The position numbers and the translations under genes are program-made. A stretch of DNA of 60,806 nt from the NCBI RefSeq assembly GCF_020627745.1, contig NZ_JAHDGE010000010.1:1-60806 (forward strand), written 5' to 3'. Below, piece after piece: positions 8,275 to 16,845 of this stretch (its first letter is position 1; each line of letters begins with the position of its first letter). Origin of the DNA: Pseudooctadecabacter sp. GTDB lineage: Bacteria; Pseudomonadota; Alphaproteobacteria; Rhodobacterales; Rhodobacteraceae. The notes beneath the pieces were generated by a model. That model did no database searches. It saw nothing but the letters and a program-made list of their open reading frames with translations, and was not told the DNA's origin.

Positions 8275-8378
8275 GGTATTCTCCTCCGTTGGGACAGGCA
8301 TAGGACGCATGCGGACGCAGGGGCAAGCCCGATGGGGGGCCTATTGCGCGGACTTTGCATTTTGTCGCAGATGTGGGG

Positions 8379-8395
8379 TGCAAAGTTTTGCAAAG
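8379..8395. promoter_or_regulatory. TGCAAA direct-repeat site A upstream of prpE
   Basis: TGCAAAG at 8379 is followed by TTTTGCAAAG, giving two TGCAAA half-sites 10 nt apart, about 105 nt upstream of the prpE start. TTTGCAAA-type repeats are the reported recognition pattern of ScfR/RamB-family regulators such as PccR of Rhodobacter, which controls propionyl-CoA assimilation. Assignment here is inference from motif and neighbour. Confidence 0.5.
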
Positions 8396-8438
8396 CGCCC
8401 TGTCCGCGCGTCTCCGTGCGAAGGCCGCGCACCTCGGG

Positions 8439-8453
8439 TGCAAAATTGCAAAG
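8439..8453. promoter_or_regulatory. TGCAAA direct-repeat site B between maeB and prpE
   Basis: TGCAAAATTGCAAAG: two TGCAAA half-sites 8 nt apart, immediately downstream of the maeB stop (8456) and 165 nt upstream of prpE. With site A it makes four half-sites inside a 75-nt interval, well above chance for DNA of this composition. Confidence 0.5.
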
Positions 8454-8455
8454 CC

Positions 8456-10738
8456 CTAGCCGTATTGCTGCACCGGCGTTCCTGCAATCGCTGCCATGTT
8501 CAGCAATCCGCGTGCGGTGATCGCAGGTGTGACGATATGGGCGCGGTTGCCCATGCCCATCAGGATCGGCCCCACCTCAAGCCCGCCTGCACGCATTTTC
8601 AGAATGTTGCGCACCCCCGATGCGGCATCCGCATGGCCAAAGATCAGCACATTCGCGACACCTTCCATCCGGTTGTCGGGCATCAGCCGTGCCCGCAAAT
8701 CAGGGTCAAGCGCCGCGTCGATGTTCATTTCGCCTTCATAGTCAAAATCGACCTTGTGATCGTCCAGAATGGCCATGGCCGCCCTTATCCGCGTTCCCGT
8801 GTCGCAATCCAGATTGCCAAACTGCGATTGCGCGCAGAACGCGATGTTGGGTTTCAGGCCGAACCGTTTCACATGCCGCGCGGCCCCGATGGCCGATTGC
8901 GCAATCTGTTCGGGGGAGGGTTCGGACCGCACATGGGTGTCGGCAATAAACAGCGGTCCGTCTTCCAGAATCATCATCGACAGCGCGCCTTGCACGCTGT
9001 GGTTCTTACCCAGCACGTTTTCGATGTAATTGAGGTGCCAGCGGAACTGCCCGAAGGTGCCGCAAATCAGGCTATCCGCCTCTCCGCGTTGCACCATGAC
9101 GGCGCCGATGGCCGTGGTGTTGGTGCGCATGATGGCCCGCGCCAGATCTGGCGTGACCCCCTTGCGCGCCATCAAGGTATGATAGGTTTCCCAATAATCC
9201 CGGTATCTTGGGTCGTTTTCGGGATTTACGATGTCCAGCTTGCTGAGGTCCATTTCCAACCCCGCCCGCAGCGCCCGTGCGCGGATCACGTCCGGTCGCC
9301 CGATCAGGATGGGGGTCTCTGTTGTTTCCTCCAAAATCGCCTGCGAGGCGCGCAGCACCCGTTCGTCTTCGCCTTCGGCAAAGACGATCCGCCGCGCCGC
9401 TGTGGCCGCCGCCTGAAACACGGGCCGCATCAGCATGGCGGATTTGAACACGGACGCATCCAGCGCTGCCTTATAGGTCGGAATATCCACCTCTCGTGTG
9501 GCCACGCCTGTTTCCATGGCGGCTTTGGCGACCGCGCTGGCCACCACCCCCATGAGGCGCGGATCAAAGGGTTTGGGGATCAAATACTCCGCCCCGAAAA
9601 TCAGCTGCTCGCCCTGATAGGCCGATGCGGCCTCGGCCGATGTTGTGGCCCGCGCCAGTGCTGCGATCCCCTCAACGCAGCCGATCTGCATGGCGTCGTT
9701 GATCTCTGTGGCGCCTACATCCAGCGCGCCGCGAAAGATGAATGGGAAACACAGCACGTTGTTGACTTGATTGGGAAAATCGCTGCGGCCTGTGGCAATC
9801 AACGCGTCCGGTTTGACCGCCCGCGCGTCATCGGGCAGGATTTCCGGCGTGGGGTTGGCCAGCGCAAAGATGATCGGCGTGTCGGCCATTTTGGCGACCA
9901 TATCGGGCGTCAAAACACCGGGGCCGGACAGGCCCAGAAACAGATCGGCCCCGTCGATCACATCATCCAGCGTCGCAGGCACCGTGCCCTGCGCATATTC
10001 CGCCTTTTGCGGGCTCATATCCGTCTTACGGCCCTCGTAAACCAGCCCCTCAATATCGCACAGCCAGACGTTTTCGCGTTTGACACCCAGCTTAAGCAGC
10101 ATGTTGAGGCAGGCAATGCCCGCCGCACCCCCACCCGTGCTGACGATTTTAATGTCCTCAAACCGTTTTCCCGCCACCCGCAACGCATTGGTCGCCGCCG
10201 CCCCCACGACAATCGCCGTGCCGTGCTGGTCGTCGTGAAACACGGGGATGTTCATTCTCTCGCGGCACAGCTTTTCCACGATAAAACAATCGGGCGCTTT
10301 GATGTCTTCCAGGTTGATGGCACCGAAAGTCGGCTCCATCGCGCAGACGATATCGGCCAGTTTTTCGGGGTCGGGTTCATTTAGTTCAATGTCAAAGCAA
10401 TCAATGTCCGCGAACTTTTTGAACAGGACGGCCTTGCCCTCCATCACCGGTTTGGAGGCCAGCGCACCGATGTTGCCCAGCCCCAGAACGGCCGTGCCAT
10501 TTGTCACCACCGCCACCAGATTGCCGCGCGCGGTGTATTCGCGTGCGTTTGTCGCATCGGCCTTGATTTCAAGGCAGGCCTCGGCCACGCCAGGACTATA
10601 TGCGCGCGCCAGATCACGCCCGTTGGCCAAGGGTTTCGTGGCGCGAATTTCCAGCTTTCCGGGTTTTGGATTGCGGTGATACTCCAACGCCGCCTGCCGC
10701 AGTGTTTCCTTGTGCGTATCGTTGGGCGTATCGGCCAT
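8456..10738 (-). CDS. maeB: NADP-dependent malic enzyme with phosphotransacetylase-like C-terminal domain
   Basis: 760 residues, the usual size of the large proteobacterial malic enzyme. Residues about 1-430 are the malic-enzyme part ([36 protein letters not shown], and the NAD(P) loop [10 protein letters not shown]); residues about 430-760 form the phosphotransacetylase-like domain ([25 protein letters not shown]), which is usually regulatory rather than catalytic. Converts malate to pyruvate plus CO2 and NADPH, a major exit route from the TCA cycle when growing on acetate or fatty acids. Transcribed toward prpE; a large palindrome lies 38 nt upstream of its start. Confidence 0.96.
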   Translation of the reverse strand: MADTPNDTHKETLRQAALEYHRNPKPGKLEIRATKPLANGRDLARAYSPGVAEACLEIKADATNAREYTARGNLVAVVTNGTAVLGLGNIGALASKPVMEGKAVLFKKFADIDCFDIELNEPDPEKLADIVCAMEPTFGAINLEDIKAPDCFIVEKLCRERMNIPVFHDDQHGTAIVVGAAATNALRVAGKRFEDIKIVSTGGGAAGIACLNMLLKLGVKRENVWLCDIEGLVYEGRKTDMSPQKAEYAQGTVPATLDDVIDGADLFLGLSGPGVLTPDMVAKMADTPIIFALANPTPEILPDDARAVKPDALIATGRSDFPNQVNNVLCFPFIFRGALDVGATEINDAMQIGCVEGIAALARATTSAEAASAYQGEQLIFGAEYLIPKPFDPRLMGVVASAVAKAAMETGVATREVDIPTYKAALDASVFKSAMLMRPVFQAAATAARRIVFAEGEDERVLRASQAILEETTETPILIGRPDVIRARALRAGLEMDLSKLDIVNPENDPRYRDYWETYHTLMARKGVTPDLARAIMRTNTTAIGAVMVQRGEADSLICGTFGQFRWHLNYIENVLGKNHSVQGALSMMILEDGPLFIADTHVRSEPSPEQIAQSAIGAARHVKRFGLKPNIAFCAQSQFGNLDCDTGTRIRAAMAILDDHKVDFDYEGEMNIDAALDPDLRARLMPDNRMEGVANVLIFGHADAASGVRNILKMRAGGLEVGPILMGMGNRAHIVTPAITARGLLNMAAIAGTPVQQYG

Positions 10739-10775
10739 GTCGGGCTCTCTTTTCTGTTCGGTGCATCCAAAGCCT

Positions 10776-10807
10776 GCAAAAGTAGTTTAACGTTAAATTA
10801 CTTTTGC
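10776..10807. promoter_or_regulatory. 32-bp near-perfect palindrome upstream of maeB
   Basis: The arms GCAAAAGTAGTTTAAC and GTTAAATTACTTTTGC are complementary at 15 of 16 positions with no spacer, centred between 10791 and 10792. It sits between the divergent maeB (start 10738) and the glyoxalase/bicupin gene (start 10887). Size and symmetry suggest an operator for a dimeric or tetrameric regulator rather than a terminator: it is not transcribed by either gene's body. Confidence 0.65.
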
Positions 10808-10886
10808 GACCTAGGGTCAATCCGACTGTCATACACAGGTGCATTGGCCCCTTGCAATTCCTGTTAGCGCACAACACCCTGCGCAA

Positions 10887-11966
10887 ATGACGGAAACGAA
10901 CCATATTCGCGCCGAGGTTTGCCTGCCCACCACCGATCTGACGGCAGATATCGGGTTTTTCACGAAGACGTTGAAGATGCGGATGGATACGATCTACCCC
11001 GCTGATGACCCCAGCGTCGCGGTCTTTTCCGGCCACGGCCTGCGGGTGCGGCTGGATCAGACCAGCCAGGCGTCCGCCGGTCACATCCGCATCCTCACGG
11101 ATGCCCCGTGGACCGATGCGCGGCTGACCTCACCGGGGGGAACGCGGGTTGATATCGCCCCCCTTGATCCACCGTTGCACATGCCCCCCACCGACCACAG
11201 CTTTGTGGTCCGCCGTCTGGCCGATCAGGCGCCATGGGTCATTGGCCGCGCGGGCATGCATTACCGCGATCTGATTCCCACACGGCTTGGCGGGTCCATC
11301 ATCGCGTCCCACATCCGCATCCCCGATGGCGGGCCGGTTCCCGACATGGTGCATTTCCACAAGGTCGGGTTTCAGCTGATCTATTGTTATCGCGGCTGGG
11401 TCGATGTGGTCTACGAAGACCAAGGCGGCCCCATCCGACTGCACGCGGGCGATTGCTTCATCCAGCCCCCCGAAATCCGCCACCGCGTGTTGGAGGCCTC
11501 GGACGGCATCGAAGTCATCGAAATCGGCGTTCCGGCGGAACACGTCACCGAAATCGACCACGACATGACGCTGCCGACCCCGCACCACCGCCCCGACCGC
11601 GAATGGCAGGGACAAAGGTTTGTCCATAATGTTGGTAAAGACGCCCTCTGGCATCCGTTCCGTCTGACAGGCTTCATCGCCCGCGATACCACGATAAACG
11701 ACGCCACAAAATCTGTCGCAGGCGTTCAGGTCATCCGTCGCGGGCAGGGCACGCCAGAATGGACGCGCCATGACGCCGACATCCATTTCACCTTCGTGAT
11801 GGAGGGCGCGATGACGCTGGAGGGTGAGGGTAAGGACCCCCATCGGTTGGAGCCCGGCGATGCCTTCGTCATTCCGCCGGGCCTGCGAACGCGCTACGCC
11901 GACCCGACCGAAGACCTTGAATTGCTTGAGGTTTCCCTACCGGGTGCTTTCAAGACGCTGACCTAG
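10887..11966 (+). CDS. Glyoxalase-like plus double-cupin protein
   Basis: 359 residues. Residues about 7-75 resemble a vicinal-oxygen-chelate (glyoxalase/bleomycin-resistance) half-domain (EVCLPTTDLTADIGFFTKTL); residues about 155-235 form a cupin (VHFHKVGFQLIYCYRG ... GDCFIQPPEIRHRV) and residues about 285-355 a second cupin (DADIHFTFVMEGAMTL ... GDAFVIPPGLRTRY). Both cupins keep histidines that could bind metal. Start: ATG at 10887, where similarity starts. The order suggests a dioxygenase, isomerase or small-molecule sensor; no exact function can be given. Divergent from maeB, and its stop overlaps the stop of the convergent DUF3072 gene by 4 nt. Confidence 0.85.
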   Translation: MTETNHIRAEVCLPTTDLTADIGFFTKTLKMRMDTIYPADDPSVAVFSGHGLRVRLDQTSQASAGHIRILTDAPWTDARLTSPGGTRVDIAPLDPPLHMPPTDHSFVVRRLADQAPWVIGRAGMHYRDLIPTRLGGSIIASHIRIPDGGPVPDMVHFHKVGFQLIYCYRGWVDVVYEDQGGPIRLHAGDCFIQPPEIRHRVLEASDGIEVIEIGVPAEHVTEIDHDMTLPTPHHRPDREWQGQRFVHNVGKDALWHPFRLTGFIARDTTINDATKSVAGVQVIRRGQGTPEWTRHDADIHFTFVMEGAMTLEGEGKDPHRLEPGDAFVIPPGLRTRYADPTEDLELLEVSLPGAFKTLT

Positions 11967-12157
11967 TCTGCGCGGTCTTCCAGAAACCGGATACGTTCGA
12001 CTGCCTGCTGCTGGGTCAGCGCCCCGTCAAAAGGCTCATCCAGTTTGTCGCACAGCTGTCGCAGCTTTGCGGCCTGCACTTCGGTCATCGGGGCGTCTGC
12101 ATCATAGTGCGGATCAAGGTTCAGATTGGCTTCTGCTACGCGCAATGTGTTGGGCAT
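11963..12157 (-). CDS. DUF3072 domain protein
   Basis: 64 residues, the normal size. The block PMTEVQAAKLRQLCDKLDEPFD followed by GALTQQQAVERIRFLED (a two-helix unit) is the DUF3072 signature; function unknown. The ATG at 12157 has a perfect AAGGAG site (read on the minus strand). A GGAAC-N17-GGTT sequence upstream resembles the csbD promoter, hinting at stress control. Confidence 0.88.
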   Translation of the reverse strand: MPNTLRVAEANLNLDPHYDADAPMTEVQAAKLRQLCDKLDEPFDGALTQQQAVERIRFLEDRAD

Positions 12158-12177
12158 GTTGATCTCCTTTGATCCTT

Positions 12178-12203
12178 AACCCTTGGTCGGCCTGTCCGGT
12201 TCC
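12178..12203 (-). promoter_or_regulatory. Candidate ECF-type promoter of the DUF3072 gene
   Basis: On the minus strand, GGAAC at 12203-12199 and GGTT at 12181-12178 with a 17-nt spacer, ending 20 nt before the ATG at 12157. Close to GGAAC-N16/17-CGTT but with G for C in the -10 element, so weaker than the csbD site. Confidence 0.4.
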
Positions 12204-12260
12204 CCCTTGCGCTTGGGGCCACGGGTTGCGACAAATCTGACCAACACAGGAGCTGCCCTC

Positions 12261-12653
12261 ATGTCCCTTCTCGACGCTGCCCGCACCGTGCGCGAAAACG
12301 CCTATGCCCCCTATTCCAACTTCAAGGTTGGCGCGGCCCTGCGCACCGCTGACGGCACGGTCTTTACCGGTATCAACGTGGAAAACGTGGCCTACCCTGA
12401 AGGCACCTGCGCCGAGGCTGGCGCCATCGCCGCCATGTGCGCCACCGGCGCGCGCGAGATTGCAGAAGTCGCGGTGATCGCGGACGCGCCGGCCCCCGTG
12501 CCGCCCTGCGGTGGCTGCCGCCAGAAGATCGCGGAATTTGCGAAGGCGGATGTGGTCGTGACGATGGCCACCACCGATGGCGCGACCTTGCAGATGACCG
12601 TGGCAGAGTTGCTGCCCGGCCGGTTCGATGCCTCCCACATGGATCGCACCTGA
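12261..12653 (+). CDS. cdd: Cytidine deaminase
   Basis: 130 residues, the short tetrameric type. Deaminates cytidine and deoxycytidine. The zinc site is complete: VENVAYPEGTCAEAGAI holds the first cysteine and catalytic glutamate region, and PCGGCRQKIAEF the PCxxC ligands; APYSNFKVGAAL is the usual N-terminal motif. ATG at 12261 with AGGAG upstream. First gene of the cdd-deoA-deoB-add-upp salvage operon, 3 nt ahead of deoA. Confidence 0.96.
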   Translation: MSLLDAARTVRENAYAPYSNFKVGAALRTADGTVFTGINVENVAYPEGTCAEAGAIAAMCATGAREIAEVAVIADAPAPVPPCGGCRQKIAEFAKADVVVTMATTDGATLQMTVAELLPGRFDASHMDRT

Positions 12654-12656
12654 TCC

Positions 12657-13964
12657 ATGGATGCGCGCACGATCATTGCCAAGGTCCGGCGGGGTCAGAC
12701 ACCCACCTCTGACGAACTGGCATGGTTTACGAATGGTCTGGCCACACGCGATGTGTCCGACGCACAGGCGGGGGCCTTTGCCATGGCCGTCTGCCTGAAC
12801 GGTCTGTCGGACGCAGGTCGCGTGGCGCTGACCACCGGAATGCGCGACAGCGGGGAGGTCTTGTCGTGGGACCTCGACGGTCCCGTCCTCGACAAACATT
12901 CGACCGGCGGGGTGGGGGACCCGGTGTCGCTGCTTTTGGCACCCGCCTTGGCGGCCTGCGATGTCTTCGTGCCCATGGTGTCGGGGCGGGGGCTGGGCCA
13001 CACGGGCGGGACGCTGGATAAACTCGAATCCATCCCCGGCCTCAGCACCACCCAGACCACGGCCAGTTTCCGGAAAATCACCCGTGATATCGGGTGCGCC
13101 ATCGTCGGGGCCACCAAATCCATCGCCCCTGCAGACAGACGGTTATATGCCATTCGGGACGTCACAGCGACGATTGAGTCCGTTGATCTGATCTGCGCGT
13201 CGATCCTGTCCAAGAAACTGGCCGCCGGTCTGGACGGGCTGGTGCTGGATGTGAAAACCGGCAGCGGGGCGTTTATGAAAACGCCCGAAGACGCGGCCAC
13301 GCTGGCGCGCGCGCTGGTCTCCACCGCCAATGGCGCAGGCACGCCCACCGCCGCCTTCATCACCGACATGTCGCAGCCGCTGGCCCCGTCCCTTGGCAAT
13401 GCCACCGAAGTCGCGGTCTGTCTTGAACTTCTGTCCGGCAACCGCGCCGCCGCCCCCCGTTTGCATGACGTGACCGTGGCGCTGGCCGGGCGTCTTCTGG
13501 CGCTGGCGGGTCACGCCGAAGGCGAAGCCGAAGAACGCGTGGCCGCCGCCATTTCCTCGGGCCACGCTATGGTCTGTTTCGCGGCCATGGTCCGCGCCAT
13601 GGGCGGACCGCCCGATATTGCCGAAGACTGGCACACCCATCTGCCAAAGGCCCCCGTGGTGGGCGACGTGCCCGCCATGCGCGACGGATATGTCACCGCC
13701 ATTGACGGGGAGGCCTTGGGCCTTGCCGTGGTGCGCATGGGCGGCGGGCGGCAGGTCGAAACCGACCGCATCAACCCCGCCGTGGGCCTGTCCGACGTGG
13801 TCGAACTGGGCCGCAAAGTCTCCCGTGGGGACCTGATCGCGACCATCCATGCCGCCGATGAAGACAGCGCCGAGGCCACGGCGCGCGCGGTCCTCGACGC
13901 GATCACCATCACAGACACAGCCCCCGACCTGCCCGACCTTATCCACGAACGGATCGACCCATGA
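12657..13964 (+). CDS. deoA: Thymidine phosphorylase
   Basis: 435 residues, the standard length. Phosphorolyses thymidine and deoxyuridine to the base and deoxyribose 1-phosphate. The signature KHSTGGVGDPVSL is present near residue 80, with SGRGLGHTGGTLDKLESIPG following and the phosphate/base site GLVLDVKTGSGAFMKT. Its product is the substrate of the next enzyme, DeoB, and the genes are coupled: the deoA TGA overlaps the deoB ATG. Confidence 0.97.
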   Translation: MDARTIIAKVRRGQTPTSDELAWFTNGLATRDVSDAQAGAFAMAVCLNGLSDAGRVALTTGMRDSGEVLSWDLDGPVLDKHSTGGVGDPVSLLLAPALAACDVFVPMVSGRGLGHTGGTLDKLESIPGLSTTQTTASFRKITRDIGCAIVGATKSIAPADRRLYAIRDVTATIESVDLICASILSKKLAAGLDGLVLDVKTGSGAFMKTPEDAATLARALVSTANGAGTPTAAFITDMSQPLAPSLGNATEVAVCLELLSGNRAAAPRLHDVTVALAGRLLALAGHAEGEAEERVAAAISSGHAMVCFAAMVRAMGGPPDIAEDWHTHLPKAPVVGDVPAMRDGYVTAIDGEALGLAVVRMGGGRQVETDRINPAVGLSDVVELGRKVSRGDLIATIHAADEDSAEATARAVLDAITITDTAPDLPDLIHERIDP

Positions 13965-15166
13965 CCGACGCACGCGCCTTTCTTCTGGTCATCGACAGCG
14001 TCGGCATCGGCGGCGCGCCCGACGCGCACAAGTTCTTCAATGACGCCACGCCCGATACAGGCGCGAACACGCTGGGCCACATCGCGCAAGCCTGTGCCGC
14101 AGGACAGGCCGAGGACGGGCGCAGCGGCCCGTTGGCCATTCCCACGCTCAACGCCATGGGGGCAGGGGCGGCGATCAAACTGGCCACCGGTCTGGATTTG
14201 GGCTGGCCTGCGCCCACCGGTGCCTATGCCGCCGCGACCGAGGTCAGCATGGGCAAGGACACCCCGTCGGGTCACTGGGAACTGGCCGGCGTGCCCGTCC
14301 CGTGGGATTGGACGACCTTCCCCAAAACCACCCCCGCATTCCCGCCGGACGTCACCGCGCGCATCTGCGAATTGGCGGGCACCGATGGGATCCTGTGCAA
14401 CGGTCACGCTTCGGGCACGGAAGTCATCGACACCTTCGGGGCCGAGCATGTCAAAACCGGCTGGCCCATCTGCTACACCTCCGTGGACAGCGTGTTGCAG
14501 ATCGCCGCCCATGAGGACCACTTCGGCCTAGACCGTCTATTGACGCTCTGCGAGGCCCTCGCCCCCATGCTGCATGACATGAAAGTCGGCCGCGTCATCG
14601 CACGGCCTTTCGTGGGCGCGGAGGGCGCATTCGAACGCACCCTGAACCGCCATGACTACGCCATCGCCCCACCCAGCCCCACCTTGTGCGACTGGGTTCA
14701 GGGCGCGGGCCGATCGGTGCAAGCCATTGGCAAGATTGGTGATATTTTCTCCATGTCCGGCATTGATGAGGTCCGCAAAGGCGCGGATGCGACGCTTATG
14801 AATCACTTGTCCGACCTGATCGACACCGCCCCCGACGGCGGGTTGGTCTTCGCCAATTTCGTGGAATTCGACAGCCTTTATGGACACCGCCGCGATGTCT
14901 CAGGCTATGCGCGGCATCTGGAATGGTTCGACGCAGCACTGGGCCGCCTTCTGCCCAAACTGCGGCCCCATGACCTGCTGATCGTCACGGCGGACCATGG
15001 CAACGACCCGACATGGACGGGCGGCGATCACACCCGCGAACGGGTGCCGGTCCTGATCCACGGCGCAGGCGCGCGCGACCTTGGCCATGTGGCGTTTGTC
15101 GATGTGGCAGCCTCCGTCGCGGCACATCTGGGCGTCCCCTCACACAACGGAACATCCTTCCTATGA
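13961..15166 (+). CDS. deoB: Phosphopentomutase
   Basis: 401 residues, matching the family. Interconverts (deoxy)ribose 1- and 5-phosphate with Mn2+. Begins TDARAFLLVIDSVGIGGAPDA (metal-binding Asp of the alkaline-phosphatase fold); the threonine of SMGKDTPSGHWEL is the phosphorylated residue, and TADHGNDPTWTGGDHTRE contributes metal ligands. ATGA overlaps on both sides (deoA and add) argue for translational coupling. No deoC aldolase gene is in the window, so deoxyribose 5-phosphate must be handled elsewhere. Confidence 0.97.
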   Translation: MTDARAFLLVIDSVGIGGAPDAHKFFNDATPDTGANTLGHIAQACAAGQAEDGRSGPLAIPTLNAMGAGAAIKLATGLDLGWPAPTGAYAAATEVSMGKDTPSGHWELAGVPVPWDWTTFPKTTPAFPPDVTARICELAGTDGILCNGHASGTEVIDTFGAEHVKTGWPICYTSVDSVLQIAAHEDHFGLDRLLTLCEALAPMLHDMKVGRVIARPFVGAEGAFERTLNRHDYAIAPPSPTLCDWVQGAGRSVQAIGKIGDIFSMSGIDEVRKGADATLMNHLSDLIDTAPDGGLVFANFVEFDSLYGHRRDVSGYARHLEWFDAALGRLLPKLRPHDLLIVTADHGNDPTWTGGDHTRERVPVLIHGAGARDLGHVAFVDVAASVAAHLGVPSHNGTSFL

Positions 15167-16143
15167 CCTATCAGTCCATGCCCAAAGTCGAATTGCACAC
15201 CCACCTTGAGGGCTGCGCCCCGCCTGCCTTTATCCGCGGGCTGGCACAGGAAAAATCCATCGACATTTCGGGTATTTTCAATGCCGACGGCACCTATGCC
15301 TACCGTGATTTCGACCACTTCCTAAAGGTGTATGAGGCCGCCTGCACCACCCTTCAGACACCGCAGGATTTCTACCGTCTGACCCGCGCGGTGCTGGAAG
15401 AAAGCGCCAGCCACGGCGTTGTGTACCAAGAAACCTTCGTCAGCCCCGACTTTTGCGGCGGCGGCGATGTGGCCGCGTGGCGCGATTATGTGGCGGCGAT
15501 GAAGCAGGCCGCCGATGAGATGGACGAGGTGATCACGCTGCGCGCCATCGTCACCTGCATCCGCCACTTCGGCCCCGACGCCGCCAAACCCGCCGCACGC
15601 TGCGCCGCCGAAACCTTTGGCGATTTCATCACCGGGTTCGGCATGGCGGGGGGCGAAATGGTGGGCCGTCCGGGCGATTATGCCTACGCCTTCGACATGG
15701 CCCGCGAAGCCGGAATGCCGCTGACCTGTCACGCAGGCGAATGGGGCGGGCCGGACATGGTGGCCGACACCCTGCGCGATCTGCGCGTGGCCCGCATCGG
15801 CCACGGCATCAACGCCATCAAAGACCCAGCCTTGGTGGATCAACTGGCCGAACACGGCGTGGTGCTTGAGGTTTGCCCGGGCTCCAACGTGTTCCTCAAA
15901 GCCTCGGGCGATTGGCCACAGCACCCCATCGCGAAACTGCGCGACGCGGGCGTCAAAGTGACCGTCTCAACCGATGATCCGCCGTTTTTCGGCACCACCA
16001 TGACCCGCGAATTCGACATGCTGGCCCGGACCTTCGGCTGGGATGAGGGGGATTTCAAAGCCCTCAATCAGACCGCCCTCGACGCCGCGTTCTGCGACGC
16101 CGCCACCCGCACCAAAATTGCCAAACGACTGGACACCCAATGA
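15163..16143 (+). CDS. add: Adenosine deaminase
   Basis: 326 residues, a TIM-barrel deaminase. [10 protein letters not shown] gives the HxH zinc ligands near the N-terminus, THAGE-like CHAGEWGGP contains the catalytic region, GHGINAI and [10 protein letters not shown] complete the metal site. Converts adenosine to inosine (adenine deaminase activity is possible in this family). The start ATG at 15163 overlaps the deoB stop; the ORF extension upstream is the shadow of deoB. Followed directly by upp. Confidence 0.95.
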   Translation: MTYQSMPKVELHTHLEGCAPPAFIRGLAQEKSIDISGIFNADGTYAYRDFDHFLKVYEAACTTLQTPQDFYRLTRAVLEESASHGVVYQETFVSPDFCGGGDVAAWRDYVAAMKQAADEMDEVITLRAIVTCIRHFGPDAAKPAARCAAETFGDFITGFGMAGGEMVGRPGDYAYAFDMAREAGMPLTCHAGEWGGPDMVADTLRDLRVARIGHGINAIKDPALVDQLAEHGVVLEVCPGSNVFLKASGDWPQHPIAKLRDAGVKVTVSTDDPPFFGTTMTREFDMLARTFGWDEGDFKALNQTALDAAFCDAATRTKIAKRLDTQ

Positions 16144-16778
16144 CGACCTTGCCGCACCTGACCCATGTCACGCACCCGCTGGTGCAACACAAACTGACGC
16201 TGATGCGCGACCAGGAGACGCCCACGGCGGTCTTTCGCCAGCTTCTGCGCGAAATCAGCCAGCTTTTGGCCTATGAGGTCACGCGCGAATTGCCGATGAC
16301 GACGAAATCCATCGAAACCCCCATGGAAGCGATGGAAGCGCCCACGTTGGAGGGCCGCAAACTGGCCCTGATTTCCATCCTGCGGGCGGGCAATGGGTTG
16401 CTGGACGGCATGTTGGAACTGATCCCCTCGGCCCGTGTGGGGTTTGTGGGCCTCTACCGCGACGAAGAAACCCTGCAGCCGGTTCAGTATTATTTCAAAG
16501 TCCCCGATCATCTTGAGGACCGCATGGTCATCGCCGTGGACCCGATGTTGGCCACGGGCAATTCGTCGATCGCGGCGATTGATCTGCTCAAGAAAGCGGG
16601 CGCAAAAGACATCCGATTCCTGTGTCTTCTGGCCTCCCCCGAAGGGATCGCTGCCATGAAAGAGGCCCACCCGGACGTGCCCATCGTGACCGCCGCAGTG
16701 GATAGTCACTTGAATGACAATGGATATATTGTGCCGGGGCTAGGGGATGCGGGTGATCGCATGTTCGGCACCAAATAA
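16140..16778 (+). CDS. upp: Uracil phosphoribosyltransferase
   Basis: 212 residues, full length. Makes UMP from uracil and [18 protein letters not shown] is the N-terminal signature, [22 protein letters not shown] the PRPP-binding loop and the extreme C-terminus [10 protein letters not shown] is the uracil-binding motif. Starts in an ATGA overlap with add and closes the nucleoside-salvage operon. No obvious hairpin follows before the SPOR gene. Confidence 0.97.
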   Translation: MTTLPHLTHVTHPLVQHKLTLMRDQETPTAVFRQLLREISQLLAYEVTRELPMTTKSIETPMEAMEAPTLEGRKLALISILRAGNGLLDGMLELIPSARVGFVGLYRDEETLQPVQYYFKVPDHLEDRMVIAVDPMLATGNSSIAAIDLLKKAGAKDIRFLCLLASPEGIAAMKEAHPDVPIVTAAVDSHLNDNGYIVPGLGDAGDRMFGTK

Positions 16779-16845
16779 GGGCAACAATTCCTTTACTTCC
16801 TAGGCATTGTTCTGCATGCTTCCACAATATCTTGTGGGGGCAAAT

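Noticed and set aside
6409-8520. 703-codon plus-strand open frame antisense to prpE
   Set aside because: Frame shadow: high G+C removes stops from the antisense frame; no domain, no ribosome-binding site, and the minus-strand product is a complete PrpE.
8273-10384. 703-codon plus-strand open frame antisense to maeB
   Set aside because: Shadow of the intact malic enzyme; composition is histidine- and arginine-rich as expected for antisense reading.
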